Origin: Chitinophaga eiseniae
GTDB lineage: Bacteria > Bacteroidota > Bacteroidia > Chitinophagales > Chitinophagaceae
DNA: 64,000 bases
Reading direction: 5' to 3'
Assembly (NCBI RefSeq): GCF_012641265.1
Contig: NZ_JABAHZ010000001.1
Location: 620,001-684,000, forward strand
The translations under genes were made by a program, and so were the position numbers. This document shows, in pieces, positions 52,568 through 60,755 of this stretch (positions within the stretch are counted from its first letter, which is position 1; every line of letters begins with the position of its first letter). The notes below the pieces were generated by a model, which had not been told where the DNA came from, did no database searches, and saw nothing but the letters and a program-made list of their open reading frames with translations.

Positions 52568-53674
52568 TTATTCCCATTTAAACAGCTTCACCGAAAGCAC
52601 CGCGATAATAATAGCCCATACGAGCAAGCCGGCCAACTGTACCGGTATTTGCCAGATATGCAATCCTTCGAAGGCAATTTTGCGTAACCCGTCTACAAAA
52701 AAAGTTAAGGGCAGCATTTCGCAAAAAGACCGCAACCAAACGGGGTAGTTATCAATAGGGAAAAATAATCCGCACAACAATATTTGCGGTACAGTCAGCG
52801 TATTGGCTACCGGCGCTATAGAGCTCTCATTGCGGATCAGCCCACTGATCATAAAACCAATGCCCATAAAGATCACAAGTCCAAATACCGACAACAACAA
52901 CATTTCCAGGAACGTAAAAATGCCATTTACCAGGGTAAAGTGAAAAGCGAAATATCCCAGGGCAGTGATAATAATAAAACAGATCACCTGGAACAACAGG
53001 CGGCTGATCATCTCTCCCAACAGTAAAAAAGAACCTTTGATAGGGGTCACATAAATACGTTTTAGCACCAATGTGTGCCGTAAATTAAATAGCAGGAAGG
53101 CCGATCCAAACACACCGGCCATCAATAGCGAGAAGCCGAGTTGTCCGGGCAAAATAAAATCGATCTGCCGGTACACCCTTCCCGGAACATGTACCATACG
53201 TACGCTGGCAGCTACCGGCTGATCCGGTAACGTTTCACGGTTTACCCGGGTCGCCACTTCCTGTAGGGCTGCCTGTACCAGCGGCAGTTTGTCGGCCACA
53301 GCGCTGCTTCCCAGCAGGTCGGTATGAAACTGGGGAGCGCCGTTTATGACCACCGGTGGATGCAGGTATAAAATGCCGGCGATCCTTCCCTTTTTTAAAT
53401 CCGCCAGCATGGCAGCGGAGTCTTTTCCCTGGCTGAGGTCAAATATTTTTACCTGCCGGATGGCGGTATACATGGGATTGCTGGTATCGCTGTGTGGCGA
53501 CAATACTATCTTCACTTTTACCGCTGTATTGTCGACCATGGCGCCGAATACTGTCACGAAAATGATAGGGAATAACAGGGCAAACACTACAGAGGTAGGG
53601 CTGCGCAAGGTGGCGATCAAACTGGCCCTGGACAGTACCAGCGCCGCTTTTAACTGACTATATTTTTTAGACAT
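52568..53674 (-). CDS. ABC-2 type transporter permease without an adjacent ATPase
   Basis: A 368-residue membrane protein: an N-terminal helix (about 23-45), a periplasmic domain to about 165, and six hydrophobic helices to the end, as in ABC-2 exporters (PF12698 or PF01061). Phrases such as FNLRHTLVLKRIYVTPIKGSF are the coupling-helix region. Unlike the YbhS/YbhR pair at 22-24 kb, no ATP-binding gene is adjacent; the neighbours are a 5-alpha-reductase-like gene (8 nt upstream) and a dehydrogenase. It must either use an ATPase from elsewhere or belong to a reduced system. Confidence 0.85.
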   Translation of the reverse strand: MSKKYSQLKAALVLSRASLIATLRSPTSVVFALLFPIIFVTVFGAMVDNTAVKVKIVLSPHSDTSNPMYTAIRQVKIFDLSQGKDSAAMLADLKKGRIAGILYLHPPVVINGAPQFHTDLLGSSAVADKLPLVQAALQEVATRVNRETLPDQPVAASVRMVHVPGRVYRQIDFILPGQLGFSLLMAGVFGSAFLLFNLRHTLVLKRIYVTPIKGSFLLLGEMISRLLFQVICFIIITALGYFAFHFTLVNGIFTFLEMLLLSVFGLVIFMGIGFMISGLIRNESSIAPVANTLTVPQILLCGLFFPIDNYPVWLRSFCEMLPLTFFVDGLRKIAFEGLHIWQIPVQLAGLLVWAIIIAVLSVKLFKWE

Positions 53675-53682
53675 ACACGAGT

Positions 53683-54450
53683 TTACCAGATAAAAGGTAA
53701 TAAAGCTTTGCGGTTAGCCGGATAACCAGGAAACTGTGCCTGGTACCAGCGATGGTTCGACAGCGCCCGGGGCACCAGGTTGGCCAGCGTCCAGGTAAAA
53801 AATGCCAACCCCGGCAAACTCCAGGTGAGCAGGGCATAACCACCCCATTCCAGGATTTCACCTGCCAGGTTAGGCGAAGAAATATATTTGAAAAGCCCTA
53901 CCTGTGGCAGCTTATAGCCGGTGTCGTACTTTTGCCGCAGGTGAATCAGGTAATAGTCTGATCGCCAGTTGATAAACATCCCGGTGAAGAATAATATCAA
54001 CCCTGCAATAAATGCGGGGCTGCTGTACCAGCTGTCCGCATAATGTCCAAACGCCGCAAACCAGATGCCTAACAGAGAGCCGTTGATCGCATTAAACAGC
54101 ATGGCTGACAGCATAATAATGACCGGCATTTTTTTCCCGCGGGTACGTATCATCAACGGATATACGAAACTGCGATGCAGGTAATGCAGCAGGAACAGCC
54201 CCACCATTACACCGGCGGGACTACGCCAGTGGAGAGTACCGTAGGGAAGCCAGGCCAGGAAAGATACCAATACCGTTGCCTCCATCAGCATCCAGCCGGT
54301 TTTATTGTCGATCATCGGGCCCCATTGTTCATTACTATACCGGCCATAGGGCGCCTCCCGGCGCAGCAGGTACAGGCCCGAGCCAATCCCGGTGATAGCC
54401 CAGCAAAGGATAAATAGCTGGTAGTAATGGAATGATAAGTAGTCTATCAT
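53683..54450 (-). CDS. Steroid 5-alpha-reductase-like membrane enzyme
   Basis: A 255-residue, six-to-seven-helix membrane protein close in size to human SRD5A1 (259). The start at 54450 is chosen because ATGA then overlaps the dehydrogenase stop by 4 nt. The C-terminal half fits PF02544: GLFKYISSPNLAGEILEWGG, NLVPRALSNHRWYQAQFPGY and the end RKALLPFIW. In human SRD5A2, Q56, E57 and Y91 are catalytic; here E57 and Y90 (LHYLHRSFVYPL) align, but Q56 is Met. The family reduces C=C bonds of enones with NADPH. Substrate unknown; isoprenoid or sterol-like lipids are candidates. Confidence 0.85.
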   Translation of the reverse strand: MIDYLSFHYYQLFILCWAITGIGSGLYLLRREAPYGRYSNEQWGPMIDNKTGWMLMEATVLVSFLAWLPYGTLHWRSPAGVMVGLFLLHYLHRSFVYPLMIRTRGKKMPVIIMLSAMLFNAINGSLLGIWFAAFGHYADSWYSSPAFIAGLILFFTGMFINWRSDYYLIHLRQKYDTGYKLPQVGLFKYISSPNLAGEILEWGGYALLTWSLPGLAFFTWTLANLVPRALSNHRWYQAQFPGYPANRKALLPFIW

Positions 54451-55424
54451 GGGAGTATACCGGTTTGTTTGAACCAATCAATTGTGTCTTGTAAAGTAGT
54501 AATAAATGCGCGGGGCGTAAATTGCAGCTCCGCAGTGGCCGCCGCATGATCAATCTTCCGGTTACTGTAAATGAGATTGTAGACCGACTGCCGCGTATAA
54601 AAAGGCGGTCCACCACTGATGGTAGCCAGCAGGCGCACCAGCGGCAGCATGCCGAATATCAGCCATAGCGGCAATACCGGCCGGGAAATGGAACGGCCCC
54701 TGATCCGGGAGGTTTCCTGTTGCAGGGTTACCAACGATACCCATTGTCCGCTCAACAGGTACACCCTGCCGGTAGCGCCCATGGTAAGGGCATTGACAAC
54801 AGCACCGGCAACATCGCGTACGTCCACAAAGTCCACCCCGCCGGGAAACAACGCCGGGATCCTGCCCCGGTACATATTAACAACGGCCTTGCCAATCAGG
54901 GAGGGCTGCCGGTCGTAGGGGCCCATTACTGCCGTAGGCGCCAGCACCGTTACTTCCATGTCCCGGCCATGATGTTCCAGGGCAATGGCTTGCGACAGGG
55001 CCTTGGAATAGTCGTAGCCATGCCGGGCAGTGGTAGCGCCGCGCTGCTCATTCATGGGCTCGTTGTAGGGAGCCTGTTGAAAGGCGGTAACGGAACTAAG
55101 GTGAATAAAACGCTTTACGCCCGCAGCCCGGGCAGCAGCCGCCAGCAGGCGGGTGCCCTCCGTATTGGTATGAACCAGTGTTTCATCGGGCTGGTCATCG
55201 ACCGATATCATGGCAGCCAGGTGTATCACAGCGTCGACGCCGGCAACCAATTGGTTGATCGCCGCGTCATCTAACAGATGTCCATGTACGAAGGTGATGC
55301 CCGGATCAGCCGACGCCGTGGGAGGTTTACGGGTGAGTAACCGCAGGGTATGGTTGCGGGAACGTAATAGGGGGATCAATGCCGAGCCGATGTATCCGGA
55401 TGCGCCTGTGATCGCAATTCTCAT
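54447..55424 (-). CDS. NAD(P)-dependent epimerase/dehydratase (3-beta-HSD-like extended SDR)
   Basis: A 325-residue extended SDR protein with the nucleotide loop GASGYIG (7-13), an acidic-turn region, catalytic Ser near 110-111 (HLSSVTAF) and the Y137-x-x-x-K141 pair (YDYSK). The start at 55424 (MRIAITGASG) is the only sensible one, although the frame is open to 55538. A hydrophobic stretch LWLIFGMLPLVRLLATI at about 256-272 may touch the membrane, as in 3-beta-hydroxysteroid dehydrogenases. It is first in the operon with the 5-alpha-reductase-like gene and the permease, divergent from an AraC gene. Confidence 0.88.
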   Translation of the reverse strand: MRIAITGASGYIGSALIPLLRSRNHTLRLLTRKPPTASADPGITFVHGHLLDDAAINQLVAGVDAVIHLAAMISVDDQPDETLVHTNTEGTRLLAAAARAAGVKRFIHLSSVTAFQQAPYNEPMNEQRGATTARHGYDYSKALSQAIALEHHGRDMEVTVLAPTAVMGPYDRQPSLIGKAVVNMYRGRIPALFPGGVDFVDVRDVAGAVVNALTMGATGRVYLLSGQWVSLVTLQQETSRIRGRSISRPVLPLWLIFGMLPLVRLLATISGGPPFYTRQSVYNLIYSNRKIDHAAATAELQFTPRAFITTLQDTIDWFKQTGILP

Positions 55425-55463
55425 CTTGTAAAAATATAATTCACCTGTAAAAGATAAGCGAAA

Positions 55464-55493
55464 TTGATAGCAATGACAATTTGTATATATTTG
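55464..55493 (+). promoter_or_regulatory. Promoter of the AraC gene at 55537
   Basis: TTG at 55464-55466 and TATATTTG at 55486-55493 with a 19-nt spacer, a good Bacteroidota promoter, ending 43 nt before the ATG. It lies in the shared region with the divergent dehydrogenase operon. Confidence 0.55.
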
Positions 55494-55536
55494 TTTGGAA
55501 TTGAGAATGTACTGAGCTCCTATAGCCGAAGAATCC

Positions 55537-56364
55537 ATGAAATCAAAAGCTTATAAGCCACATCCGGCGTTGCAGGCCCTGGTGAATTGTATTAGTATTT
55601 ACGAGGTGGATTTTACTGAAAGCACCTCCTTAACCAACACTTACCGGTTTGTCCCTGCTTATCAACGTTATATTATTTTTTACCTGGAAGATCCTATCAA
55701 GGTATTAAAACCCGGTAACGAGGGATTCGTGGCCAAAGCCGCCTGCGTTACCATCGGTCCGCAGGAGCAGGCCGTTACCCTCGACATGGGACAAAAACAC
55801 CTGGCCCTTTGTGTAGCCTTTCAACCCGGCGGTTTGCACCGGCTGTTGAAAATCCCCATGTCCGAGATGTACGAACAGGATTTCGATACCAGCCTCTTAT
55901 TGGGAAATGAGATCGGGGAGATTACAGAAAGGTTGAAAGAGGCCGATGACTGGGATCACATGATCAGTATTATCGAGTTTTATCTCCTGAGAAAGGTGGA
56001 AAAACTGAAACCCCTGTTACCGGTAGATTTGGCCATGGAAGCCCTGGTAAGCAGCGGCGGCGCCCTGTCTATGGATAAGCTGGCATCGGAAGCCTGCCTT
56101 AGCCTGCGCCAGTTCGAACGAAAATGTACGGAACGCCTGGGCATGCCGCCTAAACAGTATTCCCGCCTGATACGGTTCTGTAAGGCCTACCAGCTGAAAG
56201 AAATGTTCCCCGACAAAACATGGACGGAAATAGCGTATAAAAGTGGTTACTACGACCAGATGCACTTTATCAGGGACTTTAAAAAATTTGCTGGCATTAC
56301 GCCCTCTTTTATCAATGAAGAAGAACTTCAAACCACTATTCGATTACATACCATCATGAAGTAA
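55537..56364 (+). CDS. AraC-family regulator (DUF6597-like sensor)
   Basis: A 275-residue regulator. The N-terminal part (about 1-150, YKPHPALQALVNCISIYEVDF, CVAFQPGGLHRLLKIP) resembles the DUF6597 ligand domain often found in Bacteroidota AraC proteins. The C-terminal helix-turn-helix pair is at about 165-265: MDKLASEACLSLRQFERKC and WTEIAYKSGYYDQMHFIRDF. It is divergent from the dehydrogenase/5-alpha-reductase/permease operon (112 nt between starts) and is its most likely regulator. Confidence 0.9.
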   Translation: MKSKAYKPHPALQALVNCISIYEVDFTESTSLTNTYRFVPAYQRYIIFYLEDPIKVLKPGNEGFVAKAACVTIGPQEQAVTLDMGQKHLALCVAFQPGGLHRLLKIPMSEMYEQDFDTSLLLGNEIGEITERLKEADDWDHMISIIEFYLLRKVEKLKPLLPVDLAMEALVSSGGALSMDKLASEACLSLRQFERKCTERLGMPPKQYSRLIRFCKAYQLKEMFPDKTWTEIAYKSGYYDQMHFIRDFKKFAGITPSFINEEELQTTIRLHTIMK

Positions 56365-56952
56365 AAGCGAAAATGTCGTTTTTGTACTATGAAGAGGCTG
56401 CTTCTCACGATAATTTTGTAGCCGTAATCAGTACATGACTTGTCTTCGCCAGCTACCTTACAGCAAACAGCGGCTATGTTTGCAGGAGTACCATGCCAGA
56501 AAGATATTCATTTGAAAGAAATGGAGAGGGATCATGTTGTCTTAAAACAGTCTTAAAAATTGTGTTAACATACCATCTGCACCTGAAAAAGGAACGCCAT
56601 TCTAAAATCGGGTAGAAGCATCATCCATAGTAGGTTGCCCCAAACCTTATCCAACCGGTTTACCTGCTGGTATTGGCAGCCAGCCGGCGACCAAGGTGAA
56701 AAGCACTGGTATTACCTACACTGTATGCTGTACTGTAAAATGTTTACCAGCTTATCAACCAAATTTTCTACAGCTTTACCCGGGTAAGTTATTTATTTAT
56801 CCCTGTATGTGCTACCCACATCCATGGCCGCATTTCATGGCTTATATACTTATGGATAGATGTCAAAAGGCGTCTATCCATAAGTATATATTCTACTTTT
56901 AGCAGAAAATATCACCGATAATTATTACACTTGCAAAAATTGATAGGCCATT
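56365..56952. other. Gene-free region with a hairpin
   Basis: About 588 nt between the AraC and SMP-30 genes. I see no convincing gene: the 68-codon frame at 56696-56902 has a poor start and Cys/Tyr-rich composition and crosses a hairpin. The only strong structure is the 18-bp repeat at 56843-56890. The region might encode a small RNA or just be degraded sequence. Confidence 0.5.
56843..56890. repeat. Perfect 18-bp inverted repeat
   Basis: TATATACTTATGGATAGA at 56843-56860 pairs without mismatch with 56873-56890 around a 12-nt loop. It is AT-rich, 63 nt before the SMP-30 ATG, and could be a terminator for something upstream or an operator. Confidence 0.6.
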
Positions 56953-57858
56953 ATGTTAGGCAAGTTTTTTCCTGCAGGATTGTTCTGTGTTTGCTATACC
57001 ATGTCCGTAACCGCCAATACCGTCGATTCTATCCCCGCCACGGTGGCCGATAATACAGGACTGGAGCTGGTATCCAGGCAATTTGCGTTTACAGAAGGTC
57101 CGGCAGCTGATAGAAAAGGCAATGTTTATTTTACCGACCAGCCGGATAATACAATATGGAAATATGATACTGCCGGCAACCTATCCATTTTTATGGGCCC
57201 CTGCGGGCGTTCCAATGGCATGTATTTCGACCGGCAGGGCAACCTGGTTACCTGCGCCGACGAGAAAAACCAACTCTGGTCCATTTCTCCCCAGGGAAAA
57301 GTAACGGTATTGGTCAGCGATTTTGAAGGACATCGGCTCAATGGCCCCAACGACGTTTGGATAGCGCCTAATGGCGGGATTTACTTTACAGATCCCTATT
57401 ATCAGCGCGACTACTGGACCCGCACCCAACCGGATATAAAGGAGGAAAGGGTATACTACCTGGCGCCCGGCGCTAAAAAGCCGGTGGCGTTGCAGACCAA
57501 TGTTACAAAGCCCAATGGCGTGATCGGCACCCACGACGGCAAAACTTTATATATCGCCGATATTGGTGCCAGTAAGGTGTATCGTTACCATATTGAAAAA
57601 AACGGGAGCCTGTCTAATCAAACACTGGTATCCGGTAAAACTGTCGATGGATTTGCAATAGATGCCCATGGAAATGTATACATGTGCGGAAACGGCATCA
57701 CCGTAATAGACAAAGAAGGAAAGGAAATAGGGGTGATTACCGTGCCGGAAGACTGGACAGCCAACGCCTGTTTCGGTGGAAAAAATAAAAATGTACTATT
57801 TATTACCGCCGGTGCCGGATTTTATAAATTACGCATGAAAGTGATAGGAGGGGAATAG
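56953..57858 (+). CDS. SMP-30/gluconolactonase-family secreted protein
   Basis: A 301-residue exported protein (signal about 1-20) with a six-bladed beta-propeller of the SGL family (PF08450). Typical segments are FTEGPAADRKGNVYFTDQPD (about 47-66, with the metal Glu), GRSNGMYFDRQGNLVTCADE, NGPNDVWIAPNGGIYFTDPYY and KPNGVIGTHDGKTLYIADIG. E49, N at the NGPND turn, and D in the TLYIADIG segment fit the divalent-metal site. Relatives are lactonases that open sugar lactones; the substrate is not predictable. Confidence 0.9.
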   Translation: MLGKFFPAGLFCVCYTMSVTANTVDSIPATVADNTGLELVSRQFAFTEGPAADRKGNVYFTDQPDNTIWKYDTAGNLSIFMGPCGRSNGMYFDRQGNLVTCADEKNQLWSISPQGKVTVLVSDFEGHRLNGPNDVWIAPNGGIYFTDPYYQRDYWTRTQPDIKEERVYYLAPGAKKPVALQTNVTKPNGVIGTHDGKTLYIADIGASKVYRYHIEKNGSLSNQTLVSGKTVDGFAIDAHGNVYMCGNGITVIDKEGKEIGVITVPEDWTANACFGGKNKNVLFITAGAGFYKLRMKVIGGE

Positions 57859-57915
57859 TCGGGGTTTATTCTCCCGGAAATTGTAATATTGCGGCTGAAA
57901 CTAAAATTACTATTT

Positions 57916-58278
57916 ATGTCAGTGGCGATGGACATTATGCGAGCATTGGACCCCGCGGGATTGGAACGGTTTAAAATCAACCTCGATAAGCCGGAACAAC
58001 CGGAAAAGATAGGAGAAGTATGGACACTGAAAGTGGTGCCCTTTGAGCAGACTACCGATGCCAGGAAAGCATTCAATCAACTCTTCGACAATAACCGCAC
58101 CGCCAAATCCTGGGTGGTGGAAAGCAAGGCGGAGGCGATTGCAGTAGTACAGGAGCTATACCTGCAATATGCTGATAAATTGCCCCAGCCTTTTGACGAA
58201 GCCCGTCTCAATATTGACCAATACCCACCCAACGGACGCTATTCTATCCTGATCCATATTAAAGATATCTGGGAATAA
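57916..58278 (+). CDS. Hypothetical protein (120 aa)
   Basis: A 120-residue soluble alpha/beta protein of no family I know. The ATG at 57916 (MSVAMDIMRALDPAG) is preferred to the upstream TTG at 57889. Conserved-looking parts are WTLKVVPFEQTTDARKAFNQ and NIDQYPPNGRYSILIHIKDI. There is no signal or membrane helix. It starts 57 nt after the SMP-30 gene and may be in its operon, followed by the YkuD_2-like gene 45 nt later. Confidence 0.6.
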   Translation: MSVAMDIMRALDPAGLERFKINLDKPEQPEKIGEVWTLKVVPFEQTTDARKAFNQLFDNNRTAKSWVVESKAEAIAVVQELYLQYADKLPQPFDEARLNIDQYPPNGRYSILIHIKDIWE

Positions 58279-58323
58279 GCCGGGTATGCTTATGGAAATT
58301 TCCCGGTGTTGCATCTCTACCAC

Positions 58324-58965
58324 ATGCCCCGTAAATATCCACATATACACCATCTGTTGCTGCTATGGCTGATAATAGGCATAGCAGCTTGTAAAGAAAA
58401 GCATACCTCATCTAAAGGCGGTGTCATTACATTATCTCCACCGCCCTATTTACTGTCGCCCGATACTGTTAAGCTACGGAAGCAGGCCCGGTTGCTGCGG
58501 CAATACGCGCAAACCCACGGCTATAATACGAAACTGGCTTTCCTGGTCGATTTCAGTGTTTTCTCCGGCAGCAAACGATTTATTTGCTACGACCTGGAAC
58601 ACCAGCGGGTACTCAGTTCCGCGCTGGTATCCCATGGACAGGGTCCTGACTTCCGGGCAGAGAAAGTGGTGTTTTCCAATGTGCCGGGAAGTCGCTGTTC
58701 TTCTTTGGGTAAATATCGTATAGGCGCCAGGTATAGTGGGCAATTTGGTACGGCATATAAGCTCCATGGACTGGACAGTACAAACAGTAATGCATTCAAC
58801 AGGTTTGTGGTATTGCACAGTTACCGCGCTGTGCCCGCAGTAGAGCAGGAGCAGGGCATTTGTCGCAGCGACGGCTGCCCCATGTTAAATCCTGCCTATT
58901 TAGCGTCGCTCGGGCCTTACATCGATCGGGCCAATCGTCGTATCCTGCTATGGATTTACCGATGA
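58324..58965 (+). CDS. Murein L,D-transpeptidase catalytic domain (YkuD_2) lipoprotein
   Basis: A 213-residue lipoprotein (IAAC, Cys23; the start at 58324 is preferred to the TTG at 58306). The domain (about 70-213) matches the YkuD_2 family (PF13645): LAFLVDFSVFSGSKRFICYD at the start, VSHGQGPDF, KYRIGARYSGQFGTAYKLHGLD, then H165 in VVLHS and the SDGCP segment with Cys185 as the expected catalytic nucleophile. Such proteins are thought to form or exchange 3-3 cross-links or attach proteins to peptidoglycan; this family is little studied. Confidence 0.87.
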   Translation: MPRKYPHIHHLLLLWLIIGIAACKEKHTSSKGGVITLSPPPYLLSPDTVKLRKQARLLRQYAQTHGYNTKLAFLVDFSVFSGSKRFICYDLEHQRVLSSALVSHGQGPDFRAEKVVFSNVPGSRCSSLGKYRIGARYSGQFGTAYKLHGLDSTNSNAFNRFVVLHSYRAVPAVEQEQGICRSDGCPMLNPAYLASLGPYIDRANRRILLWIYR

Positions 58966-58975
58966 CAAACCAATG

Positions 58976-59506
58976 TTAGCGGCGTACAGGCAAATCGAGC
59001 CGCATGAGGATATCAGTTTGTTCCTCGCTGCCCAGCATAAATTTGTGTTTGTCGAACGGCGCAAATCCGTGTTTGTCGTAGAAACCGATAGCATTGGTAT
59101 TATGCTCCCAAACGCCCAGCCAGAGAAAAGGGGCTTTTACTGCGTCTGCCAGTTCCAGGGCACGGTTCAGTAACAGCTGGCCAATCCGCTGGCCCTGATG
59201 CGACTTAAGTACGTATATCCGTTCTAGTTCCACCGCGCGGCTGTTAAATAATTCAGATTGCGCCGTCCGGTAGTTAATTTTCATATAGCCGAGTGGGTTA
59301 TTGTTCAGCATAGCAAAATAAAATTCGGAATCAGGGTGGCTCATTTCAGTCGTTAGTTTGGGGAGGTTCATGTTTTCCCGGAGATACTGCGCCATATTTT
59401 CAGCCGTATTTACATCGGCAAAACTTTCCAGGAACGTTTGCCGGGCTACCTGTTGCAATAATTCCACCTCCGCGGTGATAGCAGGTACAATAAGGATTTC
59501 TTTCAT
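58976..59506 (-). CDS. GNAT-family N-acetyltransferase
   Basis: A 176-residue protein. The start at 59506 (MKEILIVPAITAEVELL) is chosen over 59614, which would overlap the divergent YiiX gene. The acetyl-CoA loop is SHQGQRIGQLLLNRAL (about 115-130, Q-x-x-G-x form), followed by LWLGVWEHNTNAIGFYDKHGF, typical of GNAT enzymes that acetylate small amines or N-termini. No substrate can be assigned. It converges with the YkuD_2-like gene, 10 nt apart. Confidence 0.9.
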   Translation of the reverse strand: MKEILIVPAITAEVELLQQVARQTFLESFADVNTAENMAQYLRENMNLPKLTTEMSHPDSEFYFAMLNNNPLGYMKINYRTAQSELFNSRAVELERIYVLKSHQGQRIGQLLLNRALELADAVKAPFLWLGVWEHNTNAIGFYDKHGFAPFDKHKFMLGSEEQTDILMRLDLPVRR

Positions 59507-59555
59507 TTTTGCTGGGTTATAATAATAGAATATATTGTTGGTTAATTTGTGACTT

Positions 59556-60188
59556 ATGGCAATGATACGAAAAGCATTTACAACGATATTGATACTGGTA
59601 CTCGCTACCGGCACACTGGCTCAAAAAGTAGCACCTGTTAACACAGATATACAGGAAGGGGATATTATTTTCCAGGTATCCCAATCAGATCTGAGTACGG
59701 CTATCCAGTTGGCTACACATTCCAAATATAGTCATTGCGGGATAATTTTTAAAAGAGGAGATGCCTGGTATGTGTACGAAGCTTTACAACCAGTGAGATA
59801 TACGCCATTACAGGAATGGATCGCCAGGGGGAAAGGAAAACACTTTGTTCAAAAACGCCTCAAAGATGCCGCCACACTGCTGACTCCCGGCGTAGTCGGT
59901 AAAATGAAAGCAATAGGATCGCAGTATGATGGAAAGGATTATGACATCTATTTTGCCTGGTCGGATGAAAGAATGTATTGTTCCGAACTTGTCTGGAAAA
60001 TCTATAAAGGCGCTACCGGGCTGGAGATAGGAACATTACAGGCCTTAAAGGATTTTGATCTGCACAGTACTGCGGTAAAACAGCAGATGGAACAAATTTA
60101 CCGGGGACATATTCCCCTGGATGAAAAAATTATCTCTCCCGTCAGTATGTTCAATTCACCACTGTTAATCACAGTGGCCAGCAAATAA
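59556..60188 (+). CDS. YiiX/YebB-like NlpC/P60 hydrolase
   Basis: A 210-residue exported protein (signal about 1-22, TGTLAQ) of the permuted papain-like amidase family (PF05708, YiiX). The conserved core begins with IQEGDIIFQVSQSDLSTAIQL, and the catalytic residues are probably H60 (KYSHCGI), E75 (YEAL) and C142 (MYCSELVWKIY). The family includes lipid or murein amidases; its role here is probably in the envelope. It starts 49 nt from the divergent GNAT gene. Confidence 0.87.
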   Translation: MAMIRKAFTTILILVLATGTLAQKVAPVNTDIQEGDIIFQVSQSDLSTAIQLATHSKYSHCGIIFKRGDAWYVYEALQPVRYTPLQEWIARGKGKHFVQKRLKDAATLLTPGVVGKMKAIGSQYDGKDYDIYFAWSDERMYCSELVWKIYKGATGLEIGTLQALKDFDLHSTAVKQQMEQIYRGHIPLDEKIISPVSMFNSPLLITVASK

Positions 60189-60193
60189 GATAT

Positions 60194-60273
60194 CACGCAA
60201 AGACACAAAGGAGCAAAGCAGCATAAGAAAGTGTAAAAATCTTTGCTGCTTTGCTCCTTTGTGTCTTTGCGTG
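60194..60273. repeat. Perfect 30-bp inverted repeat (dispersed-repeat-like)
   Basis: The arms 60194-60223 and 60244-60273 are perfect reverse complements, with a 20-nt loop that can add AAGA/TCTT. Each arm is built of near-repeats such as GCAAAGACACAAAGGAGC, and shares words with the elements at 35929 and 940. It fills the gap between convergent YiiX and SRPBCC genes, so it may also act as a bidirectional terminator. Confidence 0.75.
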
Positions 60274-60277
60274 CACC

Positions 60278-60721
60278 CTATTGTGCAACGGCTTGTTTTG
60301 CCAGGTATTCCGGCAAACTGGTACCGATAATATAAGTCCAGCCTTGCGTGAAACTGGCCACCCCGAAGTTGGAATCCTCTCCGGAAGGGAAAGTATGTAA
60401 ACCAGTATGCGTCAAAGTGAGCTTTGTTTTTTTTCCTTCTGCCGTCAGTTCCCAGGTAACTTCTGAATTGCCAGGGTACCCTTCATACCTCCAGGTATAA
60501 CTGAGTTTCTTACCAGGTATTACCTCCGTGATTTTACAATGATGCAGGTATTGTTTCGTTTCGCTGCCGCCGCTGAAGCTGAATTCAAAGCCTACGGTGG
60601 GACTGAAAGCGGAGAGATCGAAATACCATTGTTTCATTTTGTCTTTGTCTGTAATGGCTTCCCATACAGCATTTACAGGTGCATCCAGGATACGCTCAAT
60701 GACTAAAGGTGTGTTACTCAT
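60278..60721 (-). CDS. SRPBCC (AHSA1-like) domain protein
   Basis: A 147-residue START-like protein, with ERILDAPVNAVWEAITDKDKM at 8-28 and the usual KQWYFDLSAFSPTVGFEFSF; the end is FTQGWTYIIGTSLPEYLAKQ. The start at 60721 (MSNTPLVIERI) avoids overlap with the ArsR gene, which lies 34 nt upstream. Such ArsR-SRPBCC pairs are common in bacteria and the SRPBCC cavity probably binds a hydrophobic ligand. The ligand is unknown. Confidence 0.9.
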   Translation of the reverse strand: MSNTPLVIERILDAPVNAVWEAITDKDKMKQWYFDLSAFSPTVGFEFSFSGGSETKQYLHHCKITEVIPGKKLSYTWRYEGYPGNSEVTWELTAEGKKTKLTLTHTGLHTFPSGEDSNFGVASFTQGWTYIIGTSLPEYLAKQAVAQ

Positions 60722-60755
60722 GGTGACTTGTTTAAATAGATGAAAAATGAGGTAG

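Noticed and set aside
56696..56902. 68-codon frame in the 588-nt gap
   Set aside because: Starts without promoter, runs through the 18-bp hairpin and has an improbable Cys/Tyr/His composition.
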